Origin: Sphingomonadaceae bacterium OTU29LAMAA1
GTDB lineage: Bacteria > Pseudomonadota > Alphaproteobacteria > Sphingomonadales > Sphingomonadaceae
Direction: 5' to 3'
DNA: 64,000 bases
NCBI GenBank assembly: GCA_024072375.1
Contig: CP099617.1
Coordinates: forward strand, 3,355,001-3,419,000
Both the position numbers and the translations under genes were made by a program. How positions within the stretch are numbered: the stretch's first letter is position 1; every line of letters begins with the position of its first letter. Below the pieces are notes generated by a model that had not been told where the DNA came from, searched no databases, and saw only the letters and a list, made by a program, of their open reading frames with translations. Of the stretch, positions 27,695 to 35,794 are shown piece after piece.

Positions 27695-28774
27695 CTACTC
27701 CTCTGTGCGCCGTGTACCCGGCGGAAGGCCCGCAATCCAGTGGGCGAGCGGTTCCCACACCATCGATCGTGCGCGGCCGCCGACGATCATGCCGACGTGA
27801 CCGAGCGCGAGGTCGCGGCGGTCCGACAGTCCCGCTGCGGTGGCGGCGGGGACGATGCGGTCAGTGGCAGAGACGAACTCCATGGCAGGGCAGCCGAGCC
27901 GGTCGGGCGCTACCGCCGCACCGCGGATCGACCAACCGCCGGTGCCCGGCAGATCCGTTGCGATGAAGCGTTCGAACAGGTCGCGTGCGGTGGCGAGCGG
28001 CAGCGGCTCGCCGGCATTCGCCCAATCCTCCAGTCGCACGAACGATCGCGCCGCATCGCTGTCCGGATCGAGCCGCCCGAACGTTTCGTACTTGGCGACC
28101 GTCCGTGCGGGATCGAGCCGCCAGAACCCGGCCTGCAACACCTCCATCGGCATGACGCCCAGCGCCTCGCACGTCGGACTGGCGGCGGACCACATGTCGA
28201 TCATCGCCGCCGCATTGGTGCCATATCCCGCGAACTGCCACGGCGCGGCGACCATCGCGAGACCGGCGACCGGCGTCGCGCAGGCTGCAGCCAGCGCCAT
28301 CGTGCCGCCGAGGCAGTAGCCGACCAGCACCGGCGGCTCGTCGAGCTGCTCGATCAGCGGGATCAGCAGCGCCTCGATATGCGCGGTCATGTCGACATCG
28401 CGATCCGCCGTCGTCGGCGCGCCCCAATCGACCAGCGCGACCCGGAAACCCTGCCGCGCCATCCATCGGACCAGCGACGTCCCACCGAGGTCGAGGATGG
28501 CGGGCGGATTGATCAGCGAGGGGACGAACACCACCAGCCGCCCGCGCCCGCCGTAGTAGCGCAGCGTCGCGCGCCCGCTGATCGCCAACGCCGGCATCGG
28601 TGGCGGCGGGGCGGGACGGGGCGCCTGCTGATAGGCGGCGAGGCCGGCCATCGCCGCGGCGAGCCGTTCCGGATGTGCTGCAGTTTCGCTGCGCAGCATG
28701 TCTAGGAACAGCGGCAGGGGACGCGGTCCGTGTTGCGGTGCGAAAAATTGAGGCGTATCACCCACATCAGTCAC
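27695..28774 (-). CDS. Short PhaC-like alpha/beta hydrolase
   Basis: Possible polyhydroxyalkanoate polymerase relative or depolymerase. The 359-residue protein has the PHA-synthase lipase box with Cys nucleophile, GYCLGGT, preceded by FVPSLINPP and VDWGAP as in PhaC, with Asp in SATDRIVP and His in [12 protein letters not shown]. Full PHA synthases have about 560-600 residues, and this one lacks most of the N-terminal domain and starts almost at the catalytic fold. GTG 28774 is the start. It lies directly upstream of thiolase and divergent from phaR, so a PHA role is very likely. Whether it polymerises on its own, needs a partner or has another activity is unknown. Confidence 0.78.
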   Translation of the reverse strand: MTDVGDTPQFFAPQHGPRPLPLFLDMLRSETAAHPERLAAAMAGLAAYQQAPRPAPPPPMPALAISGRATLRYYGGRGRLVVFVPSLINPPAILDLGGTSLVRWMARQGFRVALVDWGAPTTADRDVDMTAHIEALLIPLIEQLDEPPVLVGYCLGGTMALAAACATPVAGLAMVAAPWQFAGYGTNAAAMIDMWSAASPTCEALGVMPMEVLQAGFWRLDPARTVAKYETFGRLDPDSDAARSFVRLEDWANAGEPLPLATARDLFERFIATDLPGTGGWSIRGAAVAPDRLGCPAMEFVSATDRIVPAATAAGLSDRRDLALGHVGMIVGGRARSMVWEPLAHWIAGLPPGTRRTEE

Positions 28775-28818
28775 GGACGGAACACCGGATGGGTCGGGTT
28801 ACGCGACGGGGGAGCCGC

Positions 28819-29391
28819 ATGAAGAAGCAAGCCAGGACTGATGGTGTCGTCATCATCAAGAAATACGCCAATCGCCGGCTCTATAACACCGAGACCTCGT
28901 CCTATATCACACTCGACCATCTGGCGACGATGACCCGCGAAGGCCGCGACTTCAAGGTCGTCGACGCCAAGACCGACGACGATATCACCCACAACGTCCT
29001 GACCCAGATCATCATGGAAGAGGAAAGCCGCGGCCAGACCATGCTGCCGGTCAGCTTCCTGCGTCAGCTGATCTCGATGTATGGCGATTCGATGCAGTCG
29101 ATGGTGCCGGGCTATCTCGAGGCGTCGATGGACAGCTTCCGCCGCAATCAGGAACAATTCAAATCGGCGGTCGAGGGCGCGTTCGCCCACTCGCCCTTCG
29201 CCGAGATCGCCAAGCGCAACCTCCAGATGTTCGAAGCGGCGGCGCAGGCGTTCCAGCCGCCCGCAGGTGGTGCGTCGCCGGCGCCGGCCTCGCCTTCCGC
29301 TCCCGTTACCCCCAGGAGCAAGGACGACGAGATTGCCGCACTGAAGGCGGAAATGGCGCGGTTGCAGGACAAGGTCGAGAAGCTCGGCTGA
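28819..29391 (+). CDS. phaR: Polyhydroxyalkanoate synthesis repressor PhaR
   Basis: DNA- and PHA-granule-binding repressor of phasin and PHA genes. The 190-residue protein has the conserved PHB/PHA accumulation regulator domain at residues about 10-70 (IIKKYANRRLYNTETSSYITL), then the PHB_acc domain with LLPVSFLRQLISMYGDSMQ (residues about 75-115), an Ala/Pro-rich linker and a C-terminal coiled coil (DDEIAALKAEMARLQDKVEKL). GGGGGAG lies six bases before ATG 28819. It is divergent from the PhaC-like/thiolase pair, the most likely target. Confidence 0.95.
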   Translation: MKKQARTDGVVIIKKYANRRLYNTETSSYITLDHLATMTREGRDFKVVDAKTDDDITHNVLTQIIMEEESRGQTMLPVSFLRQLISMYGDSMQSMVPGYLEASMDSFRRNQEQFKSAVEGAFAHSPFAEIAKRNLQMFEAAAQAFQPPAGGASPAPASPSAPVTPRSKDDEIAALKAEMARLQDKVEKLG

Positions 29392-29401
29392 GCGCGCGCC
29401 C

Positions 29402-29587
29402 GTGCCGGCGATGTTCTGGGGCGCCGGCGGAGCGGTGCTCGTCGCGCTTTTCGCCGCGTTGCGGGATCGCCGGCGACGGCTGCGCGACGATCTCGACCGC
29501 GTTGGCTGGGTCGACTGGCGGACCGTGCAGATGGCGGCGCTGCTCGCAACGATCCTGCTCGTCAGTCTCGGATTGCATACCCGCTGA
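29402..29587 (+). CDS. Small two-helix membrane protein (61 aa)
   Basis: No family recognised. GTG 29402 starts ten bases after the phaR stop. Two hydrophobic stretches (residues about 4-20, GAGGAVLVALFAAL, and about 43-57, AALLATILLVSLGL) flank a strongly charged loop (RDRRRRLRDDLDRVGWVDW). The close spacing to phaR and clean helix-loop-helix layout support a real gene, but there is no strong ribosome site (GAGC in the gap). A role at the PHA granule or membrane is possible from position only. Confidence 0.5.
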   Translation: MPAMFWGAGGAVLVALFAALRDRRRRLRDDLDRVGWVDWRTVQMAALLATILLVSLGLHTR

Positions 29588-29618
29588 CCCGTCGATGGGG
29601 GAGGCACTCGCCGCCTGC

Positions 29619-29655
29619 TCGTCATTGCGGGTGTGGCGAAGCAACTCGGGCATCG
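29619..29655. repeat. Dispersed repeat, CGTCATTGCG...GCGAAGCAA family
   Basis: CGTCATTGCGGGTGTGGCGAAGCAA, in two halves around 29620-29644, resembles a short element widely dispersed in sphingomonad genomes (consensus from memory roughly CGTCATTGCGAG...GCGAAGCAATCC). It lies in the 108-base gap between the small membrane gene and the aspartyl protease. Only one copy is seen in the window. Confidence 0.5.
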
Positions 29656-29695
29656 CGGTCTCCCCTCCCGCTTGCAACTGCGCGCCCGTGCAAGC

Positions 29696-30895
29696 TCAGT
29701 AGAACTGCGCCAGCGTCAGCGATCGCACCGTGCCGTCGCACAGGCCCAGTCGCACGACCGTGCCCGGCGCGCCGATCGACCATTTTGCCAGCGGGCTCGA
29801 CGGATAGTCCTTCCCGACGGGCTGGTCGTCGATCCGGCAGATCAGGTCTCCCGTCCGCCAGTTCGTCGCCGCGGCGGGACCGCCGCGCATGACGTGCAGC
29901 ACCTTCAGCCGGTCACCCTGCACGCCGACGAGCAACCCGCTGGTCGATCGCAACGGCAGCGCATCGGCATCGGGGCCGGGCTTCAGCACCATTCGCCCCG
30001 CCGTGGGATCGAGCAACACGCGATAGCCTTGCAGCAGGCCCGAACCGATCCGCCCGGCGACGCCGACCGCCTGCGAAAAGCCACCGCGGGGCTCGACACG
30101 GGTCTCGACGTTGTGGATCGCCTGCTGGCCCAGCGTCGCGGACGGCAGGATGGCGAGCGTGCTCACCGTTTCGCCGGCCAGCCCGAACGAGATCGTCGTG
30201 GTGGTCGGCACCGCGGCCGCGAGTTGACGCCAGCTTGCCTCAGACAATGTCAGCGCGGACCCGTCACCGGTGTCGACGATCATCGGCGACAGACGCTTGC
30301 CGCCGATGGTTATAGCGCTTTCGTAGACGCGGCGGTTGGCGGAGATCGACAGCGGCGCCAGCGCGCCGACGAACGGCAGTCGGCCGGACGGCAGCAATCG
30401 GAAACGGCGGTTGGCATAATCTACGTCGAGGGCTTGTCCGCCGGTGACGTCGCGCCCGACCAGCATATCGACCGCGCGGGCGCTGCCGGTGGCGAGCGCG
30501 GGCAGGTCGGCGACGGTGACGCCGCCGCCGGTGCGGGTCAGTCCACCGATCGCCAGTTGCCGGGTCGGTTGCCAGCCGATCGCCACGGTGCCGTTACCGC
30601 CGCCGCCGATCGCGGTCGCCTGTCCGTTGGCGACGACGCGCGCCGGATCGACCGCCGCCGATTGGCGGGCGAGAACCGAATAACTCACCCCGGTGTCTAG
30701 GATCGCGGTGACCGGCCGCCCGTCGAGCGTCAGCGTAAAGCGCATCTGGTTGCCGGGCGTCAGGTCGAACGTCACCCAGCGTGCTTCGGTATCCGCGGCG
30801 AGCGCGACCGTTCCCTCGCGGTCGGCGGTATCAGGACGAAGCGGCAGGGGTGCCGCTGCAATCAGCAGTGCGGCGAACGGCAGGAAACAACGCAT
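29696..30895 (-). CDS. Exported retroviral-type aspartyl protease with PDZ-like domain
   Basis: Probable periplasmic or surface peptidase. The 399-residue protein has a signal peptide (residues 1-20, FAALLIAAAPLPL), a first aspartyl-protease domain with AILDTGVSYSVL (near residue 70), a second with MIVDTGDGSALTL (near residue 215), and a C-terminal PDZ-like module (VQGDRLKVLHVMRGGPAA...GDLICRIDDQPV). Two DTG motifs in one chain suggest an intramolecular dimer like pepsin, whereas most bacterial single-domain relatives have one. Start at ATG 30895; GTG 30898 is an alternative. Substrate unknown. Confidence 0.82.
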   Translation of the reverse strand: MRCFLPFAALLIAAAPLPLRPDTADREGTVALAADTEARWVTFDLTPGNQMRFTLTLDGRPVTAILDTGVSYSVLARQSAAVDPARVVANGQATAIGGGGNGTVAIGWQPTRQLAIGGLTRTGGGVTVADLPALATGSARAVDMLVGRDVTGGQALDVDYANRRFRLLPSGRLPFVGALAPLSISANRRVYESAITIGGKRLSPMIVDTGDGSALTLSEASWRQLAAAVPTTTTISFGLAGETVSTLAILPSATLGQQAIHNVETRVEPRGGFSQAVGVAGRIGSGLLQGYRVLLDPTAGRMVLKPGPDADALPLRSTSGLLVGVQGDRLKVLHVMRGGPAAATNWRTGDLICRIDDQPVGKDYPSSPLAKWSIGAPGTVVRLGLCDGTVRSLTLAQFY

Positions 30896-30949
30896 CGCGA
30901 CGCCATTACCACGTATCGCCGCGGGCCTCACATCTTTGTCACGGCGGTC

Positions 30950-32479
30950 CTACAGGCACGCTTCCAGATAGGCGCTGTCGAACCCGAACTGCTTCGCCTT
31001 GTCCAGCGTGTAGGGGCGCAGGCCCATCGAACGGTATTCGCCGATGATCTTGCCGTCCGCGCTCTCGTCGAGATATTCAAACTTGAACAATTCCTGCGTG
31101 ACGATCACCGGGCCTTCCATGCCGATCACCTCGGTGACGTTGGTGACGCGGCGTGAGCCGTCGCGCAGGCGTTTCACCTGGATGATCAGCTCGACCGAAT
31201 CGGCGATCTGGCGGCTGATCGCCTCCTTCGGCACCTTGATGTCCGACATCATCACCATGTTCTCCATACGCGCCAGCGCCTCGCGCGGGGAGTTGGCGTG
31301 GAGCGTACACATCGAACCGTCGTGGCCGGTGTTCATCGCCGCGAGCATGTCGAAACATTCGCTGCCACGGATTTCGCCCAGGATGATGCGATCCGGGCGC
31401 ATACGCAGCGCGTTCTTGACGAGGTCGCGGATCGAGATCTCGCCCTGACCCTCCAGATTGGCGGGACGCGTTTCCAGCGGCAGCCAGTGCGGCTGCTGCA
31501 ACCGCAATTCGGCTGCGTCCTCGATCGTCAGCACGCGCTCGCCCGGGTCGATCATCTTCGACAGCGCGTTGAGCATCGTCGTCTTGCCCGAACCAGTACC
31601 GCCGCTGATGACGACGTTGAACCGGCTCGCGCCTGCGATCTTCAGTGCGGTCGCCATCTTTGGCGACATGCTGCCGAAGCCCGCCATCATGTCGAGAGTG
31701 ATCGGCTTGGCGGAGAATTTACGGATCGAGATCGCCGTGCCCTTCAGGCTCAGCGGTGGCACGATCACGTTGACGCGGGACCCGTCCTTCAGGCGGGCAT
31801 CGGCGAGCGGCGTCGTCTGATCGACGCGGCGGCCGACCGAATTGACGATGCGCTGCGCGATCTGGAACAGATGCTCCTCGTCGCGGAACTGGATCTGCGC
31901 CAGCTCCAGCTTGCCCTTGCGCTCGACGTAGGTCTGGTCGGGCCCGTTGACCATGATGTCGGTGATCGCCGGATCGGCGAGCAATTCCTCCAACGGCCCC
32001 AGCCCGAGCAGCTCGTCGACCAGCACCTTTTCCAGCGCGAATTGTTCGCGGCGGTTGAGCGTCAGCTTCAGCTCGGCGAGCACCTCGCCGATGATCGGCC
32101 GGAATTCCTCGGCCAGCTCGTCCTTGCCCAGCGTCGCGGCGGCTTCGGGATCGACGCGCTCCAGCAGGCGCGGCAGCACCTGTTCCTTGATCTTGTGGAT
32201 CGACGCCTCGAACCCTTCGCCGCGGCTGCTGCCGGACTCGCCACTGGCGTTCTGGCGGTCGGTCAGGCGCTGCATCGCGTCGAGCGTGCCCGCCGGCATC
32301 GTACCGGGCAGGCTGTCCTCGCCCGGCAACGGCATCGACTCGATGGGCGGAAACTGGCTACCGGGGGCTGATTCGTCGGACCGCGCGATACCGCTGCCCT
32401 GCATCGGGCGCGCCACGCCGAAGGCCGGTCTTGCCGGCTGTCCGCCACCCATTCCGCTGCGACGCCCGAACGCGCTCAT
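30950..32479 (-). CDS. cpaF: CpaF/TadA-type secretion ATPase
   Basis: Hexameric ATPase of the Tad/Flp pilus machine at the inner-membrane base. The 509-residue protein has an N-terminal variable region of about 95 residues, the helical N1 region (QVLPRLLERVDPEAA), the ATPase core with Walker A ISGGTGSGKTTML and Walker B-like RPDRIILGEIRG, the His box (NTGHDGSMCTLHANSPREAL) and the C-terminal domain. No other cpa/tad gene flanks it: left is an aspartyl protease, right a serine protease. It is therefore isolated, or the rest of the system lies elsewhere. The Shine-Dalgarno AAGGGG is inside a hairpin (32484-32511). Confidence 0.93.
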   Translation of the reverse strand: MSAFGRRSGMGGGQPARPAFGVARPMQGSGIARSDESAPGSQFPPIESMPLPGEDSLPGTMPAGTLDAMQRLTDRQNASGESGSSRGEGFEASIHKIKEQVLPRLLERVDPEAAATLGKDELAEEFRPIIGEVLAELKLTLNRREQFALEKVLVDELLGLGPLEELLADPAITDIMVNGPDQTYVERKGKLELAQIQFRDEEHLFQIAQRIVNSVGRRVDQTTPLADARLKDGSRVNVIVPPLSLKGTAISIRKFSAKPITLDMMAGFGSMSPKMATALKIAGASRFNVVISGGTGSGKTTMLNALSKMIDPGERVLTIEDAAELRLQQPHWLPLETRPANLEGQGEISIRDLVKNALRMRPDRIILGEIRGSECFDMLAAMNTGHDGSMCTLHANSPREALARMENMVMMSDIKVPKEAISRQIADSVELIIQVKRLRDGSRRVTNVTEVIGMEGPVIVTQELFKFEYLDESADGKIIGEYRSMGLRPYTLDKAKQFGFDSAYLEACL

Positions 32480-32483
32480 GCTG

Positions 32484-32511
32484 TACCCCTTGAACCTCGA
32501 GGGAAGGGGTA
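32484..32511 (-). promoter_or_regulatory. 5'-leader hairpin covering the cpaF ribosome-binding site
   Basis: On the minus strand TACCCCTT pairs perfectly (8 bp) with AAGGGGTA. The loop contains the self-complementary CCTCGAGG. The AAGGGG Shine-Dalgarno, six bases from the cpaF ATG, is entirely inside the stem, so unfolding would be needed for initiation. The pairing is seen directly; regulation is inferred. Confidence 0.5.
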
Positions 32512-32622
32512 GGGGGCAGAGTTTGACATTTTCCTAACCAAACTCAGTCGACGCCCGATTGCGGCCCAGACGCCCCATGCCGAACTTGACAGCGCAGCCG
32601 CGCTGCCGTTCGAAGCGGTCGT

Positions 32623-34134
32623 ATGCGCTGGCTCTTGCTTTTCCTCGTCGCGATCGTCGGATCGATCGCCGGTGCCGCCCCGGCTTCGGCGGACGACATC
32701 GGCGCGACCGCCCGCGGTGTCGTTCGGGTCGTCACGATCGCGGTGGTCGATGGCCAGGTGGTGGGCTTCGGCCACGGCAGCGGTGTCGCGATCGCACCCG
32801 ATCGCATCGTCACCAACGCGCACGTCATGGAGCTGGCCGAACGCTATCCCGACAACGTCGTCGTCGGCGTGGTCCCCTCCGAAGGCGACAAGAGCTATCA
32901 GGGACGCGTCATCGCCTATGACGCGCAACGCGACCTCGCGCTGATCGAATTCGCCGGCGCCCGTCTGCCAGTAGCGGCGCTGTACACCGGTCCGGTGGGG
33001 GAGGGCGATGCAGTGGTCGCGCTCGGCTATCCCGGCAACGTCGACCTCGCGACCGCGCGTTCCGCCGCCGATTACATCCGCCCGACCTCGCCGGTGCGCT
33101 CGGAAGGCGTATTCTCCGGCCGACGCAGCCTGACCGGAGTCGAGGTGCTGCTTCACACCGCCAATATCGCGCGTGGCAACTCGGGTGGGCCGTTGCTCGA
33201 TCGCTGTGGTCGCGTGATCGGCATCAATTCCGCCATCACCCGCGGCGAGGAGGGTGACAGCTCGTTCGGCTTCGCCATCGCCGATACCGAAGTGTTCGCA
33301 TTCCTGCGGGAAGCGAAGCAGCCCTATGCGACCGTCGGCACGCCCTGCACCTCGATCGAGGAACGGCTGCGCGACGACACCGAGGCGGACGCCCGTGCCC
33401 GCGCCGATGCGCTGACCAGCGCGCGCGAGGCTGCGACGCGTGCTGCGATGGGGCGGGAAGAGGCGCTTGCGGACGCGCGCGAGGCTGCGCAGACCCGGCG
33501 CGAGAATGTGATGGCCGTCGCCGGGCTGCTGCTGGTGCTCGGCGCCCTCGGCGTCGGCGGTGCGGGGCTGCTCGAATCGCGCGACAGGCGGCGTCCGGCG
33601 ATCTGGGCCGCAGGCGTCGGCGGTCTCGCGATGATCGCCGCCGTCGCGATATTCCTGCTTCGTCCTTCGGGCGAGGCCGATCTGCCGCCGCCGCCCGCGG
33701 TCACGCGGCAGGTCGTGCCCAACGCCCCGCTCGGTAAGCTCGCCTGCGTCTTCCAGCCCGACAGCAGCCGTGTCACCGTATCCGCGATCACCGATGTCGC
33801 ACTGGCCTGGGGGCGTAGCGGCTGCGTCAACGGGCGGACCCAGTATCTGCCCGCTAACGATCGCTGGGAACGGGTGCTGGTGCCGGATGGCGAACAGACG
33901 GTGTCGGTGCTGATGTTCGATCCCGCCACCCGTCGCTACACCAACACCCGCTATATGCTTGGCGCGCAGGCGATGGAGCAGATGCGCAAGCTGCGCGGTG
34001 AGAACGACGGCGCGCGGTGCAGCGTCGATCCCGCCGCGATCGACCGACTGGCCCAGCGCCAGTCGGCCGTCCGCGCCGCACTGCCGCCGCTACCCAATGA
34101 GAAGCTCGTCTATTCCTGCACGAAGGCGGGCTGA
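32623..34134 (+). CDS. Trypsin-like serine protease with coiled coil and two membrane helices
   Basis: Probable envelope protease. The 503-residue protein has a signal peptide at 1-24 (GAAPASADD) and an S1/DegP-like protease domain at about 25-230 with the triad His in VTNAHVM, Asp in DAQRDLALI and Ser in GNSGGPLL. An Ala/Arg-rich coiled coil follows at about 245-300, then two hydrophobic helices (about 304-325 and 328-350) and a 140-residue C-terminal domain with four Cys (LACVF, SGCVN, ARCSV, YSCTK). Two helices would return the C-terminal domain to the periplasm, where the Cys could form disulfides. No PDZ domain is seen. Substrate unknown. The metallopeptidase-like gene follows on the same strand. 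Confidence 0.82.
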   Translation: MRWLLLFLVAIVGSIAGAAPASADDIGATARGVVRVVTIAVVDGQVVGFGHGSGVAIAPDRIVTNAHVMELAERYPDNVVVGVVPSEGDKSYQGRVIAYDAQRDLALIEFAGARLPVAALYTGPVGEGDAVVALGYPGNVDLATARSAADYIRPTSPVRSEGVFSGRRSLTGVEVLLHTANIARGNSGGPLLDRCGRVIGINSAITRGEEGDSSFGFAIADTEVFAFLREAKQPYATVGTPCTSIEERLRDDTEADARARADALTSAREAATRAAMGREEALADAREAAQTRRENVMAVAGLLLVLGALGVGGAGLLESRDRRRPAIWAAGVGGLAMIAAVAIFLLRPSGEADLPPPPAVTRQVVPNAPLGKLACVFQPDSSRVTVSAITDVALAWGRSGCVNGRTQYLPANDRWERVLVPDGEQTVSVLMFDPATRRYTNTRYMLGAQAMEQMRKLRGENDGARCSVDPAAIDRLAQRQSAVRAALPPLPNEKLVYSCTKAG

Positions 34135-34186
34135 CAGCGGGATGCGGCGGCGTTAGCCTCCGGCCCTTGGCGGGAGAGAGTGCGCG

Positions 34187-35794
34187 ATGCGGTGGACAAC
34201 GAACGGGCTGGCGCTGACGACGGCGGCGACCATGCTGGCGATGGCGCAACCTGCACGGGCCGAGTGGATCGAGGCGACGTCGAAGCATTTCATCGTCTAC
34301 GCCAATGGCGATGCCGACGACGTCAGGGAGCAGGCCGAACGGCTCGAACGCTTCGACAGCGTGGTCCGCTATTTCAACTCGATTCCGGCGCGCGAAGGGG
34401 ATGGGTCGAACAAGCTGACCGTCTACGTCGTTGCCAACGATGTCGCGGTGCGACGCATCTTTGGCGATCGCAGCAGTCGTGTCGCGGGTTTCTACAAGGG
34501 GCGCGCCAGCGGATCGGTGGTCTACACGCCGGCGCGTGCCGGCGGCGGCTCGGCCAACAGCCTCCAGCCGCAAATCGTGCTGTTCCACGAATATACGCAC
34601 CACCTGATGCTGGGCAACACCGGGGCGGCGGCGCCCGGCTGGCTGGTCGAGGGCTATGCGGAATTTCTGTCGACCGCACGGTTCGACAAGGACGTGGTAT
34701 GGATCGGCGCGCCTGCCCAGCACCGCGCCTATGCCCTGCTGCGGCAGCGCGAGCGGCTGTCGGTCGAACAGATGATGGGGATGCCCCGATCGAGGATGTC
34801 GCCGGAACAGGTGTCGTCGCTTTATGCGCGGGGCTGGCTGCTGACGCATTACCTGATGATCGACAACACGCGCCGTGACCAGCTGATCGCCTATCTGAAG
34901 GCGGTCAATGCCGGCACGCCGAACGTCGAGGCAGCCCGAGCGGCCTTCGGTGACCTGCGGGCGCTGGACAAGGCGCTCGACGCCTATCTCGGGCGATCGA
35001 AGCTGCCCGCCTATACCATTCCGATCGCCCAGCTGCCGGCACCGCAGGTGACTCTGCGGCCGCTCCGCCCGGGCGAGAAGGCGATGATCGACCTGCGCAT
35101 GCAGTCCGACCGCGGAGTCAACCGCACGACCGCCCAGCCGATCCTGGCCGAGGCGCTGCCGATCGGCGAACGCCATGCCACCGATCCCGTGGTGCAGGGC
35201 TGGCTGGCCGAGATGGCGCTGGATGCCGGCCGCTACGACCTTGCCGAAGCTGCCGCCGACCGGGCGCTGGCGATCGATCCGAACGCGTCGCAGGCGCTGG
35301 TCTACAAGGCGCAGGTCCATCTGCGTCGCGCGAGGGAGGCGAAGGCGACCGATCCGGCCGTGTGGAAGGAAGCCCGCAGCTGGCTGCTGAAGGCCAACAA
35401 GCTCGATCCCAACGATGCCTTCGCGCTGCTGCTCTATTATTCCAGCTTCGGCATGGCGGGTGCGAAGGCGACGGACAACGCCAAGGCGGCGCTGGCGCGG
35501 GCACACGAACTGGTGCCGCAGGACGGCGGACTCAGCTATGCCTATGCGACCCAGTCCCTGTATGACGGACGGCTGGACGACGCGCGCACCGCGTTGCGCC
35601 CGCTGGCCTATTCGGCGCACAGCGGGGCGGACAATCGCGCCGCACGGATGCTGGCGCAACTCGACGCCGGAAAGAACGCCGCCACCGCCGCGGCCGTGAC
35701 CGGCAGCGAGGCCGATGGTCCGGTGGACGGCGGTCCGGACGGGAGCAGTGTGGGTGGAGGCGCAGCCCCTGCTACGCCGCAGGCCGGCAACTAA
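34187..35794 (+). CDS. Exported HExxH metallopeptidase-like protein with TPR repeats
   Basis: Possible zinc peptidase. The 535-residue protein has a signal peptide at 1-25 (MAQPARAEW), an N-terminal domain like the peptidase-MA/gluzincin group (SKHFIVYANGD, TVYVVAND) and the zinc motif VLFHEYTHHLM near residue 142, followed by GWLVEGYAEFL (third ligand Glu). From about residue 300 on, helical TPR-like repeats appear (GRYDLAEAAADRALAIDPNASQALVYKAQVHLRRA, and another near 410). The C-terminus is a low-complexity Gly/Ala tail. It overlaps the convergent ada gene by four bases. It follows the serine protease by 52 bases, suggesting one transcript. Confidence 0.82.
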   Translation: MRWTTNGLALTTAATMLAMAQPARAEWIEATSKHFIVYANGDADDVREQAERLERFDSVVRYFNSIPAREGDGSNKLTVYVVANDVAVRRIFGDRSSRVAGFYKGRASGSVVYTPARAGGGSANSLQPQIVLFHEYTHHLMLGNTGAAAPGWLVEGYAEFLSTARFDKDVVWIGAPAQHRAYALLRQRERLSVEQMMGMPRSRMSPEQVSSLYARGWLLTHYLMIDNTRRDQLIAYLKAVNAGTPNVEAARAAFGDLRALDKALDAYLGRSKLPAYTIPIAQLPAPQVTLRPLRPGEKAMIDLRMQSDRGVNRTTAQPILAEALPIGERHATDPVVQGWLAEMALDAGRYDLAEAAADRALAIDPNASQALVYKAQVHLRRAREAKATDPAVWKEARSWLLKANKLDPNDAFALLLYYSSFGMAGAKATDNAKAALARAHELVPQDGGLSYAYATQSLYDGRLDDARTALRPLAYSAHSGADNRAARMLAQLDAGKNAATAAAVTGSEADGPVDGGPDGSSVGGGAAPATPQAGN

